From Bifidobacterium catenulatum subsp. kashiwanohense JCM 15439 = DSM 21854 (GTDB taxonomy: Bacteria > Actinomycetota > Actinomycetes > Actinomycetales > Bifidobacteriaceae): DNA of 64,000 bases. The position numbers and the translations under genes are program-made. A model generated the notes under the pieces. That model saw only the letters and a list, made by a program, of their open reading frames with translations, was not told where the DNA came from and did no database searches. Location of the stretch: positions 1,922,001-1,986,000 of the forward strand of contig NZ_AP012327.1 in assembly GCF_001042615.1 (NCBI RefSeq), read 5' to 3'. This document shows, in pieces, positions 34,244 to 43,566 of this stretch; positions within the stretch are counted from its first letter, which is position 1, and every line of letters begins with the position of its first letter.

Positions 34244-35119
34244 TCACTCGCCGCGGGCGGCCATGATGGTTTCGATCTCATCTTCGTTGATGCCGACCAT
34301 GGCCTCACCGAGGTTCTCGGAAAGGCGTGCAAGTAGATCGGCGTCCTGCCAATTGGCGGTGGCCTGCACGATGGCGGCGGCACGCTTGGCCGGATCTCCG
34401 GACTTGAAGATGCCGGAACCGACGAACACGCCTTCGACACCCAGCTCCATCATGAGTGCGGCATCGGCCGGAGTGGCCACGCCACCTGCGGCGAAGTTGA
34501 CGACCGGCAGACGGCCATTGTCGTGCACGTACTTGGCGAGATCGTACGGCACGGCCAGCTGCTTGGCAGCCTCGTACACCTCGTCGTCGCGCAGGGAGAC
34601 GAGTTCGCGGATCTGCTTGTTCATGGTGCGCATGTGGCGCACGGCCTGGATCACATCGCCGGTGCCCGGCTCGCCCTTGGTGCGGATCATGGACGCGCCC
34701 TCGGCGATACGGCGCAGCGCTTCGCCCAGGTTCTTCGCGCCGCACACGAACGGCACGTCGAACTGGTTCTTGTCGATGTGGTACACGTCATCCGCGGGGC
34801 TTAGCACTTCGGATTCATCGATGTAATCGATTTCGATGGCCTGCAGAATGCGAGCTTCGGCAACATGACCAATACGGACCTTTGCCATGACCGGAATAGA
34901 CACGGCTTCCTGAATGCCCTTGATCATGGCCGGATCGCTCATGCGGGAAACACCGCCGGCAGCACGAATATCGGCCGGAATGCGTTCGAGCGCCATCACC
35001 GCGCATGCGCCCGCATCCTGTGCGATCTTCGCCTGTTCCGGGGTGGTGACGTCCATGATTACGCCACCCTTGAGCATCTGCGCCAGATTCTTGTTCAGTT
35101 CGTTCCTGTTGTTGGCCAT
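34244..35119 (-). CDS. pdxS: Pyridoxal 5'-phosphate synthase lyase subunit
   Basis: This TIM-barrel synthase, 291 aa, combines ribose 5-phosphate, glyceraldehyde 3-phosphate and ammonia into [23 protein letters not shown] opens the barrel. VMAKVRIGH holds the active-site Lys that binds the pentose, and [13 protein letters not shown] holds the second Lys. [20 protein letters not shown] and GVFVGSGIF bind phosphate. The size and composition are normal. AAAGGCTGG precedes the ATG. An inverted repeat (TAACGA-TTTT-TCGTTA) lies 65-80 bases upstream. Confidence 0.97.
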   Translation of the reverse strand: MANNRNELNKNLAQMLKGGVIMDVTTPEQAKIAQDAGACAVMALERIPADIRAAGGVSRMSDPAMIKGIQEAVSIPVMAKVRIGHVAEARILQAIEIDYIDESEVLSPADDVYHIDKNQFDVPFVCGAKNLGEALRRIAEGASMIRTKGEPGTGDVIQAVRHMRTMNKQIRELVSLRDDEVYEAAKQLAVPYDLAKYVHDNGRLPVVNFAAGGVATPADAALMMELGVEGVFVGSGIFKSGDPAKRAAAIVQATANWQDADLLARLSENLGEAMVGINEDEIETIMAARGE

Positions 35120-35524
35120 CGCCAGCCTTTCGTCGAATCGTATTCCACTCTTCTACAGAGCGGATATCTCTTGACACAGATACTAACGATTTTTCGTTAC
35201 AAAATCATGTGAACTGAATATTTGCACGTCTCAAAAAGTTGCTTTTCTTAAATTTTGACAATCATTTTCATGATTGTTTCATTTTCTTACGATTTCGATT
35301 CCGTCGACGATTCCACAATTTCGCCCGCTTTTCTTACCTGTCATACGTTGTTTGCTTTCGATTCGCGCGCACAGTGCCTTTCGGCAGCGCTTTCGACGCA
35401 CGTTATAAGAAATATGAATGACGCACGATTTTCATACGACCACATTGCGGACAGGGGCGCGATGCGCACACACTTGCGCAACACTGCGTGACACTGCATG
35501 CGCCACGTAATGCTGCAAGGAGCC
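35120..35524. other. pdxS upstream region, no gene seen
   Basis: An inverted repeat TAACGA-TTTT-TCGTTA at 35184-35199 is placed where a regulator could control pdxST. The part between about 35220 and 35410 is AT-rich and without a convincing frame. The last 100 bases lie beyond the end of the ABC exporter gene and show no clear terminator. Confidence 0.5.
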
Positions 35525-38500
35525 CTACATACGCAATATGCGATCGGCGACGCGCATGGTGGAATCGCGGTGCGACACTAGCACGACGGCACTCCCCTGC
35601 TCGGCGAGATTGTTGACCGATCCGAGAATCACCGACTCGTTATAGGCGTCGAGACGGCTCGTCGGCTCGTCGAAGAGCACCAGATCGGCGTCACGCAGAA
35701 ACATGCGGGCCAATCCGATGCGCTGCTTTTCACCCTCCGAAAGGCGGCCGCCCAGCTCGCCGACCTTCGTATCCAAGCTGTTCGGCAGCGCATCGACCAA
35801 CTCGAGCGCGGACGCCTTGGCGAGCGCCTCGCGCAATACGGAATCGGGGATGGCGGACGCTGCGGAATCGGCAGAATTGCAGGCAATGGTGAGGTTCTCT
35901 CGAATCGTACCGTCAAAAAGGTAAGTTTCCTGCCCCATCATCGTCTGCACACGGCGACGCCAGCCAGCGTCAACCTGAGGCAATGGAATATTCGATAGCG
36001 AAATCGTGCCGGAATCCGGATCCCAATAGCGCATGAGCATCTTCAGCATCGTTGATTTTCCACGGCCGGACGGTCCTTGAATGCCAAGAATGCCATGCTG
36101 TGGAACATCGAGTGAAACATGGTCGAGCACGGGTTGCGAGGCACTGCCGGAAGTGCGGCCGCCGGAAGTGTGGGCACTGGAACCATAGCCGAATGTGACG
36201 TCGCTCATTGTCATACCTTGATATTCCGGGCGTTCGGCACCCTGCTCAACCACAGCGGGAGCCTCATCCATCAACGCAAACAGGCGACGTGCCGAAGCGA
36301 ACGTTTGCGTCAAATTCGCCGGCAGCGCGCTCAATGCAAGCGTCGGACCAAACGAGCTGGTAAGCAATACGAAAGCCACAACCAGCGCAGGGGCGTTCGA
36401 ATCCGCGGAACCCATCCAAATCAGGCCTTCCGGCATATCGGCGGCAGTGGAAACCACGGTGCACAACGTCATCACAAGGAACGCTGCAATCGCGGTAAAC
36501 AGCATCACCAATACCGCACCCAATCCTGCAAAATCGCCATTCTTCGCACTCAATCGCAAACGTTTGCCCCACAACGAAAGGGTGCGCCGAGCGATGGAAT
36601 CGAGCCGGGCACTACCCTGACCGAAGCGGATGATTTCGCCGATACCACGCATATCGTCAAGCATTTCGTCGTCGAGGGCAGCGGATTCCTTGCGAAGTTC
36701 CGGACCGATGCCTCGCACCGCCGACGCGAACAACTTTGGTAGTACGACGCCGACTGTGAGGTGCGCGATGACCAGCGTCACCGCGAAGGGTGCACTCAGG
36801 GTGAGCAATGCGAGTGCGTAGACGACGGTGGTCACAACAGCGATGACAATCGGGCTGATGGTGTGCGCGAAGAAGATTTCCAACAGCTCCACGTCGGTGG
36901 TGACCAGCGCGATCAGGTCGCCCTTGCCTTTGCCCGCAAGTTTGGCCGGGGCGAGACGCCGCAGGGCCGCGAAGGCTTTCGTACGGAACAATGCGAGCAA
37001 CCGGAACGCCACATTGTGGTTCATGAACTGTTCGGCATAGCGCATGCCGCCGCGAATCAGCGCGCAGACGGCCATGGCGGTGAGCGCTGCGGGAACGCTG
37101 AGATTCCAGATGGGCGAGCCGACGGCCGCGAAAGCCGCCGCAATGCCGAATATCGGCAGGAAAGTGGCGGCGAAGTGGCCAAGCGTGCCGCAAACGCATG
37201 CGACGATCATGTACTTACGTAGCGGCCTGACTTCCTTCAGCAGCCGCGCGATAAGGCGCGACGTAGGCATACCCTGTATGTCCGATTCTGCAGAATCGGA
37301 CATACAAGGCACGGTTTCGGTACGCTGGCTGTCCGATTCGGGAGAATCGGACATATTGGGTGCGCAAGCTGAGGTTACGTCGGTTGCGGATGTGAGCTGT
37401 TGGGTTTGCGGCAGCATTCCTACGTTTTCCACGGTTTGTTGGGCGTAGAACAGTTTGGCGTATATTCCGTTGGCGCGCATGAGTTCTGCGTGCGCGCCTT
37501 GTTCCGCCACGCGCCCGCGTTCAAGCACCACCACATGATCGGCGTCGGCTGCATTCGCCATGCGATGTGTCACCATGATCACGGTTTTGCCGCGATTAGC
37601 AAGCACACGAATGGTTTGCAGAATCAGGGTTTCGCTTTCCACGTCAACGCTGCTGGTAGCTTCGTCGAAAATGTAGACGGCAGACTCCCGCAGCAATGCG
37701 CGTGCGATGGCGATGCGCTGTTTTTGGCCTCCAGACAGGTTGCTCGCGCCCTGTTCGATGGCCAGGTCAAGTTCTTGCGATTGCGCACGCACGAATTCAT
37801 CGATATGTGCCGCTTCCAGCGCTTGCCACAGTTCGCTTTCGGTGGCATTCGGCTTGGCCATCAGCAGATTGTCGCGCAACGTTCCTGCAAAAAGGTGGCT
37901 TTGCGCCGCCACGATGGCGATTTCCCTCGTAAGGGATTCGACGGAAAGATCGTTGATTTGGTACCGTTGCGTCGAGCTGTTTCCTGCATTTTCGGACAGC
38001 AGCCACATACATCCTTCATATCCGGAAAGATTTCCGGAGAGCAGTTCGACGGCGGTAGATTTGCCGGATCCGGACGGACCGACGATGGCGGTCACCTGCC
38101 CGCGCCGCGCAGTGAAAGAGACGCCATGCAATGCGACGACCGAACCATCGTCATCTTTCGACATGCCTGTTTTTCCAGCACCAACCACACCGGACTCTCC
38201 CCCGATTTGTCCAGTTTTCCCAGTTTCCACATCCGCCGCAACGTCCGCGCCCACGTCCGCATATCGGAACGACACGTCATCAAAGCACACGTCCACACCG
38301 TTATCGGAAGCACCGAATTCCGGCATTTCCTGCACCCCATGCGCAGGAATCGGCGTATCAAGCAATGCGAAAATACGCTTGGTTGAAGTCATGCCGTTCA
38401 TCGCAACATGGAAGAACGACCCCAATTGGCGCAGCGGAATGAAGAAATCCGCGGAAAGAAGCACTATCAGCAGCACGCCGGCAAGCGGCAATGCGGCACC

Positions 38501-39382
38501 GCTCGCATACTGCCAGATCGCCACGCCCACGCCGGCCGCAGCACCCCCGTATGCAACGATGTCCATGGCGGTGAGCGAGCGCAGCTGAATTTGCAGAACA
38601 TTCATGGTCATTACACGGAATTGTTCCGCCTGCTCGTTCATTTTCTTGGCGGCATGCGCATCCGCATCAAAAGTTTTCAGCGTTTCAAGACCTTGTACAT
38701 TGTCAAGAAACACAGATCCCATGTCGGTGTATTTTCCCCAATATTTTTTGAATACTCGGGATGCGCGCATTGCGACCATGCCAACAATCAATGCAATCAA
38801 TGGCGCGCATATAAGCAATGTAACAGCCGTCGGCATATTAATCGGCGCAACTATAAAAAATAACGTTACCGGCGCGAGAATCGCATAAAACAGTTGCGGT
38901 AGGAATAATTCGAAGAAGCTTTGGATTTGTTCGATGCCTTCACCAGCAGATTGCACCACGTCGGCAGTACTGATATGTTGCGAATATGATGGTCCGATCG
39001 CAAGCATTTTATTGAATAATTGTTCACGTAACGCGAGTTTGACACGCTCGGCCGCTTCCGCGCCGAAATAGGCCGCAGTGCGCATCATCAGAAAACGCAG
39101 CACCGCGCAGACCACGATCGCCAGTACGCATCCGACGTACGTTTCCGCGCTGAAACCGCCGTAGCCAAAGCCGACGAACAGGCGGGAAATCAAGCCACTA
39201 TCACCCATGGAGAACATGGGGTCGAACGCCGATTCCACCATGGCAAGCGCCGGTGAAAGCATGAGCACCATCGTCACCACGAACACGACGTTGGACAGCA
39301 GTCCGATCCATTGGCAGAGCACTTTCGCCGCAACCAACCGTCCCACGCCGGGAGCGAGGGAAAACAGCCGTTTGTCAAACAT
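35525..39382 (-). CDS. Fused double ABC exporter (CydDC-like)
   Basis: This is a single 1285-aa chain with two complete half-exporters. The first half has six membrane helices, Walker A VGPSGSGKSTAVE, signature LSGGQKQRIAIARALL and Walker B VYIFDEATSSVD. A linker of about 60 residues follows, with two MSDSxESD repeats. The second half has another membrane domain, Walker A IQGPSGRGKSTML, signature LSEGEKQRIGLARMFL and Walker B LVLFDEPTSRLD. The D/C order and membrane motifs are nearest to CydD-CydC, which export glutathione/cysteine or haem-linked thiols, but bifidobacteria lack cytochrome bd, so the substrate is open. The second signature is LSEGE instead of LSGGQ, so one ATP site may be weaker. 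The start at 39382 follows AGGAAAGGA; an in-frame ATG lies further upstream. Confidence 0.85.
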   Translation of the reverse strand: MFDKRLFSLAPGVGRLVAAKVLCQWIGLLSNVVFVVTMVLMLSPALAMVESAFDPMFSMGDSGLISRLFVGFGYGGFSAETYVGCVLAIVVCAVLRFLMMRTAAYFGAEAAERVKLALREQLFNKMLAIGPSYSQHISTADVVQSAGEGIEQIQSFFELFLPQLFYAILAPVTLFFIVAPINMPTAVTLLICAPLIALIVGMVAMRASRVFKKYWGKYTDMGSVFLDNVQGLETLKTFDADAHAAKKMNEQAEQFRVMTMNVLQIQLRSLTAMDIVAYGGAAAGVGVAIWQYASGAALPLAGVLLIVLLSADFFIPLRQLGSFFHVAMNGMTSTKRIFALLDTPIPAHGVQEMPEFGASDNGVDVCFDDVSFRYADVGADVAADVETGKTGQIGGESGVVGAGKTGMSKDDDGSVVALHGVSFTARRGQVTAIVGPSGSGKSTAVELLSGNLSGYEGCMWLLSENAGNSSTQRYQINDLSVESLTREIAIVAAQSHLFAGTLRDNLLMAKPNATESELWQALEAAHIDEFVRAQSQELDLAIEQGASNLSGGQKQRIAIARALLRESAVYIFDEATSSVDVESETLILQTIRVLANRGKTVIMVTHRMANAADADHVVVLERGRVAEQGAHAELMRANGIYAKLFYAQQTVENVGMLPQTQQLTSATDVTSACAPNMSDSPESDSQRTETVPCMSDSAESDIQGMPTSRLIARLLKEVRPLRKYMIVACVCGTLGHFAATFLPIFGIAAAFAAVGSPIWNLSVPAALTAMAVCALIRGGMRYAEQFMNHNVAFRLLALFRTKAFAALRRLAPAKLAGKGKGDLIALVTTDVELLEIFFAHTISPIVIAVVTTVVYALALLTLSAPFAVTLVIAHLTVGVVLPKLFASAVRGIGPELRKESAALDDEMLDDMRGIGEIIRFGQGSARLDSIARRTLSLWGKRLRLSAKNGDFAGLGAVLVMLFTAIAAFLVMTLCTVVSTAADMPEGLIWMGSADSNAPALVVAFVLLTSSFGPTLALSALPANLTQTFASARRLFALMDEAPAVVEQGAERPEYQGMTMSDVTFGYGSSAHTSGGRTSGSASQPVLDHVSLDVPQHGILGIQGPSGRGKSTMLKMLMRYWDPDSGTISLSNIPLPQVDAGWRRRVQTMMGQETYLFDGTIRENLTIACNSADSAASAIPDSVLREALAKASALELVDALPNSLDTKVGELGGRLSEGEKQRIGLARMFLRDADLVLFDEPTSRLDAYNESVILGSVNNLAEQGSAVVLVSHRDSTMRVADRILRM
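37275..37353. repeat. Two palindromic repeats inside the ABC exporter gene
   Basis: TGTATGTCCGATTCTG followed by its exact complement (37275-37306) is a perfect 32-bp palindrome. A related one, TGTCCGATTC-GGGA-GAATCGGACA, is at 37330-37353. Both are in frame, in the linker between the two ABC halves, and encode MSDSAESDIQ and MSDSPESDSQ. Confidence 0.85.
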
Positions 39383-40017
39383 CGAAATCCTTTCCTTCAC
39401 ATTCACGCGGTTCAATTTGCGCGCCCGCATCACCATGTCTCTCGATTCAGCCTATCCACCCGGAAACAGAAACGTCAAGAGCTCATCGCACATAGCAATC
39501 GCAAACGCATCTCCAGCAAAAATACGCGAACCAAGCACACGTGCGGCCCATGCCACACGACCAGCGAAACGGCGAAAGAGTAAAAAGGCTGGATGTTCGC
39601 CGTTGAGCAGGCAGCCCTCTGACGCAAGGGGTAAATTGCGTCACTCGTGAGTGTACTCGATAAAAATCGCTCGCACCACCATTTCTTCGTATTTCTCTGG
39701 TTTTACGGTCATTTCGGGAATATATGGAAAGCATGGCAGCTCCCCCACAACCGTTACGTCAAGCCTTTTTCCGAACGGATATAGCGCGACATCAAACACT
39801 TGATTTTTGACGGAATATCACCATTTGTCAGTTCATACAAAGTTGATGAAATATTTCTTGTCGCTTCTCACAATGCAGACTTACGGCCCCGTAACTTAGA
39901 ATGTGCGAGGTGCGCAAGGGGTAGGAAACGCGGACACACGGTTTGCATCGCTCCCGCACGCATCACAAGCAGAAATACGCGGAAATAACGCAAAAACCGC
40001 GAGAAAGAGAACGCTTC
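39383..40017. other. Intergenic region, no gene seen
   Basis: This is a divergent spacer between the ABC exporter and the acyl-CoA ligase gene. A perfect 8-bp inverted repeat TGACGCAA-N8-TTGCGTCA (39620-39643) is the only clear structure and could be an operator. Several short open frames lack ribosome sites and family features. Confidence 0.5.
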
Positions 40018-41841
40018 ATGCTCACCGAGTACACTGCACCGGGCGAATCCGTCGAGGTCGGCGACGACGAATCCATCTATTCCCTGCTTACCGGACGCAT
40101 CGCGCGCACTGGCGAGGATACCGTGATCGCGGAACGCAAAACCGCCCCCGGCCAATGGATGAAGGTCACTACCGGCGAATTTCACAAGGATGTGATCGCC
40201 GCCGCCAAAGGTCTTATCGCGTTCGGCATCGCCAAGGGCGACGCCGTCACCATCTTCTCCGCCACCCGCTACGAGTGGGGTGTGCTCGATTTCGCACTGG
40301 CCGCAATCGGCGCGGTCAATGTGCCGATCTACGACACTGATTCCGCAGCGCAAGCCGAGCGTATCCTCAACGATTCGGATGTGAAACTGGCTATCGCCGA
40401 CAATCGCGAGCGCTTCGACCGTCTCGACTCCGTAATCGACCGCTGCCCGTCTCTCAAGCACATTCTGATGCTCGATTCCAACGCCATGGGCGCGTTGGAA
40501 GGCTTGGGCGTCACCGTGTCCGACGAGGAGCTGGAAGCGCGCATCGATTCGGTGCATGCAGACGATCTGGCTACCATCGTGTACACGTCTGGTTCGACGG
40601 GAGCTCCAAAGGGTGCCGAGCTATCGCACCGCAATTTCATATCGATCACGCGTGCGGGCAGTCTGGCGTTGCATGAGATCGTTCTCGAAGATCATCCGCG
40701 ACTGCTCCTCTTCCTGCCGCTTGCCCACTGTTTCGCACGGTTCATTCAGTACGCGTCGATCGCTTCCGACGACGGCGTGGTCGGCTATCTGCCGGACACA
40801 AAGACGCTGCTGCCCGATTTGCGTTCCTTCGAACCGACATATCTGCTGGGCGTGCCACGAGTGTTTGAGAAGGTGTATAACGCGGCCTCCCGCAAGGCCG
40901 GCATGGGTTGGAAGGGACGCCTGTTCCTCAAGGCTGCCGAGGCCGCACGCGATTGGTCGCGCATGCAGCAGGCTGGTGAGAAGCCAACCATGAAGCAGAC
41001 CGCCGAACATCTCTCGTATGAGGCTTCCGTATACCGTACCGTGCGTGGCGCCCTCGGCCCGCGCATCCGCTACGTGGCATGCGGTGGCGCTCCTCTGGAC
41101 GTGTCTTTGGCGCATTTCTTCAACGGCATCGGCCTGCCGATGATTCAGGGTTACGGTATGACGGAAACCGCTGCGCCGTTCGCAGCCAACCGTGTCACCG
41201 ACAATGTGATCGGCACTGTTGGTCAACCGGCTCCGGGATCGTCTGTACGCATTTCCGATGATGGCGAACTACAGGTCAAGGGACCAAACGTGTTCAGAGG
41301 CTACCATAATCTGCCCGAGAAGACGGCGGAAGCGTTCACCGAGGATGGATGGCTGAAAACAGGCGATTTGGCGTCGATCGATGACGAGGGACGTATTACG
41401 ATCACTGGCCGTAAGAAGGACATCATCATCACGGCCGGCGGTAAGAACGTCTCCCCGATTCCGATGGAACAGGAGATCGTGAAATGTCCGATTGTGGAGC
41501 ATGCGGTAGTTGTTGGCGACAATCGCCCGTTCATCGGTGCGCTGGTCACGCTGGATCCGGAGGGATTGGCAGCTTGGCTGCCGTCCGTAGGATTGTCCGC
41601 AGACACTCCACTCGACCGCATCGCGACCGTCGCTGCCGTACATGATGAGATTCAGAAGTATGTGGACAAGGCGAACGCAACGGTTTCGCGCGCCGAATCC
41701 GTACGAAAGTTCGTAGTGCTAGATACCCAGTTCACGCAGGAAAACAAGTGCCTGACCCCGTCGCTGAAAGTGGTGCGTCCGGCAGTGAACCGCGTGTTCG
41801 CGCAGGTGATCGATCAGCAGCTGTACTCCGGCAAGCGCTGA
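40018..41841 (+). CDS. Long-chain fatty acid-CoA ligase (AMP-forming)
   Basis: This ANL-superfamily enzyme, 607 aa, activates fatty acids to acyl-CoA through an acyl-adenylate. The P-loop is IVYTSGSTGAPKGAELSH. The A5 motif is GYGMTETAAP. The A7-A8 region is DGWLKTGDLASIDDEGR then ITGRKKDIIITAGGKNVSP. The hinge and C-terminal subdomain with catalytic Lys sit near LTPSLKVVRPAVN. The size matches FadD15-type actinobacterial enzymes. The start at 40018 follows GAGAAAGAGA; upstream frames lack support. Bifidobacteria do not degrade fatty acids, so a role in recycling exogenous acids for lipids is likely. Confidence 0.93.
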   Translation: MLTEYTAPGESVEVGDDESIYSLLTGRIARTGEDTVIAERKTAPGQWMKVTTGEFHKDVIAAAKGLIAFGIAKGDAVTIFSATRYEWGVLDFALAAIGAVNVPIYDTDSAAQAERILNDSDVKLAIADNRERFDRLDSVIDRCPSLKHILMLDSNAMGALEGLGVTVSDEELEARIDSVHADDLATIVYTSGSTGAPKGAELSHRNFISITRAGSLALHEIVLEDHPRLLLFLPLAHCFARFIQYASIASDDGVVGYLPDTKTLLPDLRSFEPTYLLGVPRVFEKVYNAASRKAGMGWKGRLFLKAAEAARDWSRMQQAGEKPTMKQTAEHLSYEASVYRTVRGALGPRIRYVACGGAPLDVSLAHFFNGIGLPMIQGYGMTETAAPFAANRVTDNVIGTVGQPAPGSSVRISDDGELQVKGPNVFRGYHNLPEKTAEAFTEDGWLKTGDLASIDDEGRITITGRKKDIIITAGGKNVSPIPMEQEIVKCPIVEHAVVVGDNRPFIGALVTLDPEGLAAWLPSVGLSADTPLDRIATVAAVHDEIQKYVDKANATVSRAESVRKFVVLDTQFTQENKCLTPSLKVVRPAVNRVFAQVIDQQLYSGKR

Positions 41842-41860
41842 ATGGGGCGATCGTAGAGAA

Positions 41861-41909
41861 AAATACGGGCCGTCGTTGGGATTTCCCAGCGGCGGCCCGT
41901 ATTTTTTTA
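41861..41909 (+). terminator. Rho-independent terminator after acyl-CoA ligase
   Basis: AAATACGGGCCG pairs with CGGCCCGTATTT around a loop that itself contains TGGG-ATTT-CCCA, followed by TTTTTTATT. The arm is followed by A/T on both sides, so it could also serve the convergent araA transcript. Confidence 0.85.
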
Positions 41910-41913
41910 TTGC

Positions 41914-41946
41914 ATCTTCGATGACGCTCGCAGCGTCATCGAAGAT
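41914..41946. terminator. Perfect 15-bp hairpin before the araA end
   Basis: ATCTTCGATGACGCT, a 3-nt CGC loop, then its exact complement. It lies 24-56 bases after the araA stop on the minus strand. There is no T-run next to it, so it may be a 3' stabilising structure or part of a double terminator with the one at 41861-41909. Confidence 0.6.
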
Positions 41947-41969
41947 AACGTGCGCAACGCTCCGTTATT

Positions 41970-43484
41970 TCAGTGACGGTTGTTGAGACGGTGGTACATT
42001 TCGCTCAGCTGCAGTTCCTTCTCGAACTGGCGGGCGGTGGTGTTCTCGTCGATGACGGCGAGCTCGACACCGGCGATACGGGCGAAGTCCTCCCAAGCCT
42101 CACGACCGACGGAGGTGGTCATGCAGGTGTGGTGGGAGCCGCCGGCCGCGATCCAGCACTGCACGGCGGTCTTGAGGTCCGGCTTCGGCTTCCAGACAGC
42201 ACGTGCGCACGGCAGGTTCTTGAGGGAACCCTGCGGCTCGACGATGGAGACCTCGTCCATGAGCAGACGGAAACGTTCACGCTCGTCAGCCATGGAAACC
42301 ACGACGGCGTCACCAGGCTTGCCGGAGAACACCAGACGCACCGGATCGGACTTGCCGCCGATACCCAGCGGGTAGATGGCCAGCTTGGGCTTGGCGATGG
42401 TACCGATGGACGGGGAGACTTCCAGCATGTGGGAACCCATGTCGAGCTCGTTGCCGGCGGTGAAGTTGTAGGAGTAGTCCTCCATCAGGGATGCGCCACC
42501 TTCAAGGCCGTAGCCCATCACGGCGCCGATACGCACCAGCACGGCGGTCTTCCAGTCGCCTTCGGCGGAGAAGCCCCAGCCGTACTCGGACGGGAATCGC
42601 TGCGGGCCGACACCCGGCAGCTGCGGCAGGGCACCAAGGTCTTCGAAGTTGTCAACGCCGGCGGTGCAGCCGTTTTCGCGCATCATGTTGACCATGGCGC
42701 ACTCTTCCTTGGCAGCGATGAAGAGCTCGTCGTAGCGGGAGTCGAGCAGCTCGGGAGCCACGTCGTACTTGGCCTTGTAGTCCTCGATGAGGGCCTTGAC
42801 CTGATCGTCCTTGACCTTGTCGTATGCAGCGACGAGCTCGTTGACGGCCCAGGTGTTGATGGAGGCGCCGAACACGCGTTCGGCCTCGGTCTTGTCGCCC
42901 TCGGTGACGGCGACGTTGCGCATGTTGTCGCCCCAACGCATGACCTTCATGTTCTGGGATGCGTTCCAGCCGGCGCAGGCGCGTGCCCAGGTGCCGACCT
43001 TTTCGGCGACTTCCGGATCGGTGTAGTGTCCGACAACGATCTTGCGCGGAATGCCGAGGCGGGACACCATGTAGCCGAACTCACGGTCGCCGTGGGCGGC
43101 CTGGTTGAGGTTCATGAAGTCCATGTCGATGGTCTCCCACGGAATCTCCTTATGGTGCTGGGTGGCCAGCTGCAGCAGCGGCTTGGTAAGCACTTCGAGG
43201 CCACGGATCCACATCTTGGCCGGGGAGAAGGTATGACACCAAGTGATCACACCGATGACGTTCGGGTTGGCGGAGGCTTCGGTCATGAAGGCCTTGACGC
43301 CGTCGGAGGACTTCAGGGTGGGCTTGAGCACGATCTTGGCCGGGATCTTGCCGGTGCTGTTCAGGAAGTCGACCATTTCGCCGGTCTGCTGAGCCACCTG
43401 GCGCAACGCTTCCTCGCCGTACAGGTCCTGCGAACCGACGCCGAACCAGATTTCCTTACCTTCGAACGGGTTTTCCATTGCCAT
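41970..43484 (-). CDS. araA: L-arabinose isomerase
   Basis: This Mn2+-dependent isomerase, 504 aa, converts L-arabinose to L-ribulose. The characteristic start is EIWFGVGSQDLYGEEAL, with VIGVITWCHTFSPAKMWIRG, TAGVDNFEDLGALPQLPGVG and FSAEGDWKTAVLVRIGAVMG around the metal-binding Glu residues, and AAGGSHHTCMTT with the conserved His residues near the end. The size is normal. AAGGAAAC precedes the ATG. It is the last gene of araB-araD-araA, 82 bases after araD. Confidence 0.97.
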   Translation of the reverse strand: MAMENPFEGKEIWFGVGSQDLYGEEALRQVAQQTGEMVDFLNSTGKIPAKIVLKPTLKSSDGVKAFMTEASANPNVIGVITWCHTFSPAKMWIRGLEVLTKPLLQLATQHHKEIPWETIDMDFMNLNQAAHGDREFGYMVSRLGIPRKIVVGHYTDPEVAEKVGTWARACAGWNASQNMKVMRWGDNMRNVAVTEGDKTEAERVFGASINTWAVNELVAAYDKVKDDQVKALIEDYKAKYDVAPELLDSRYDELFIAAKEECAMVNMMRENGCTAGVDNFEDLGALPQLPGVGPQRFPSEYGWGFSAEGDWKTAVLVRIGAVMGYGLEGGASLMEDYSYNFTAGNELDMGSHMLEVSPSIGTIAKPKLAIYPLGIGGKSDPVRLVFSGKPGDAVVVSMADERERFRLLMDEVSIVEPQGSLKNLPCARAVWKPKPDLKTAVQCWIAAGGSHHTCMTTSVGREAWEDFARIAGVELAVIDENTTARQFEKELQLSEMYHRLNNRH

Positions 43485-43566
43485 CGTTGTTTCCTTACTT
43501 CATTGTGTTGGATAGGGGTATGTGTTGTGTGGCAGAGCGGAACCATGTAGGATCCGCTCCGTCACG

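Noticed and set aside
35525-39382. Two separate genes cydD and cydC
   Set aside because: The frame is continuous through the linker with no stop or restart; a frameshift-free fusion is what the sequence shows.
41973-43550. 525-codon plus-strand open frame opposite araA
   Set aside because: Low-complexity Val/Gly/His composition typical of an antisense frame; araA on the other strand is fully conserved.
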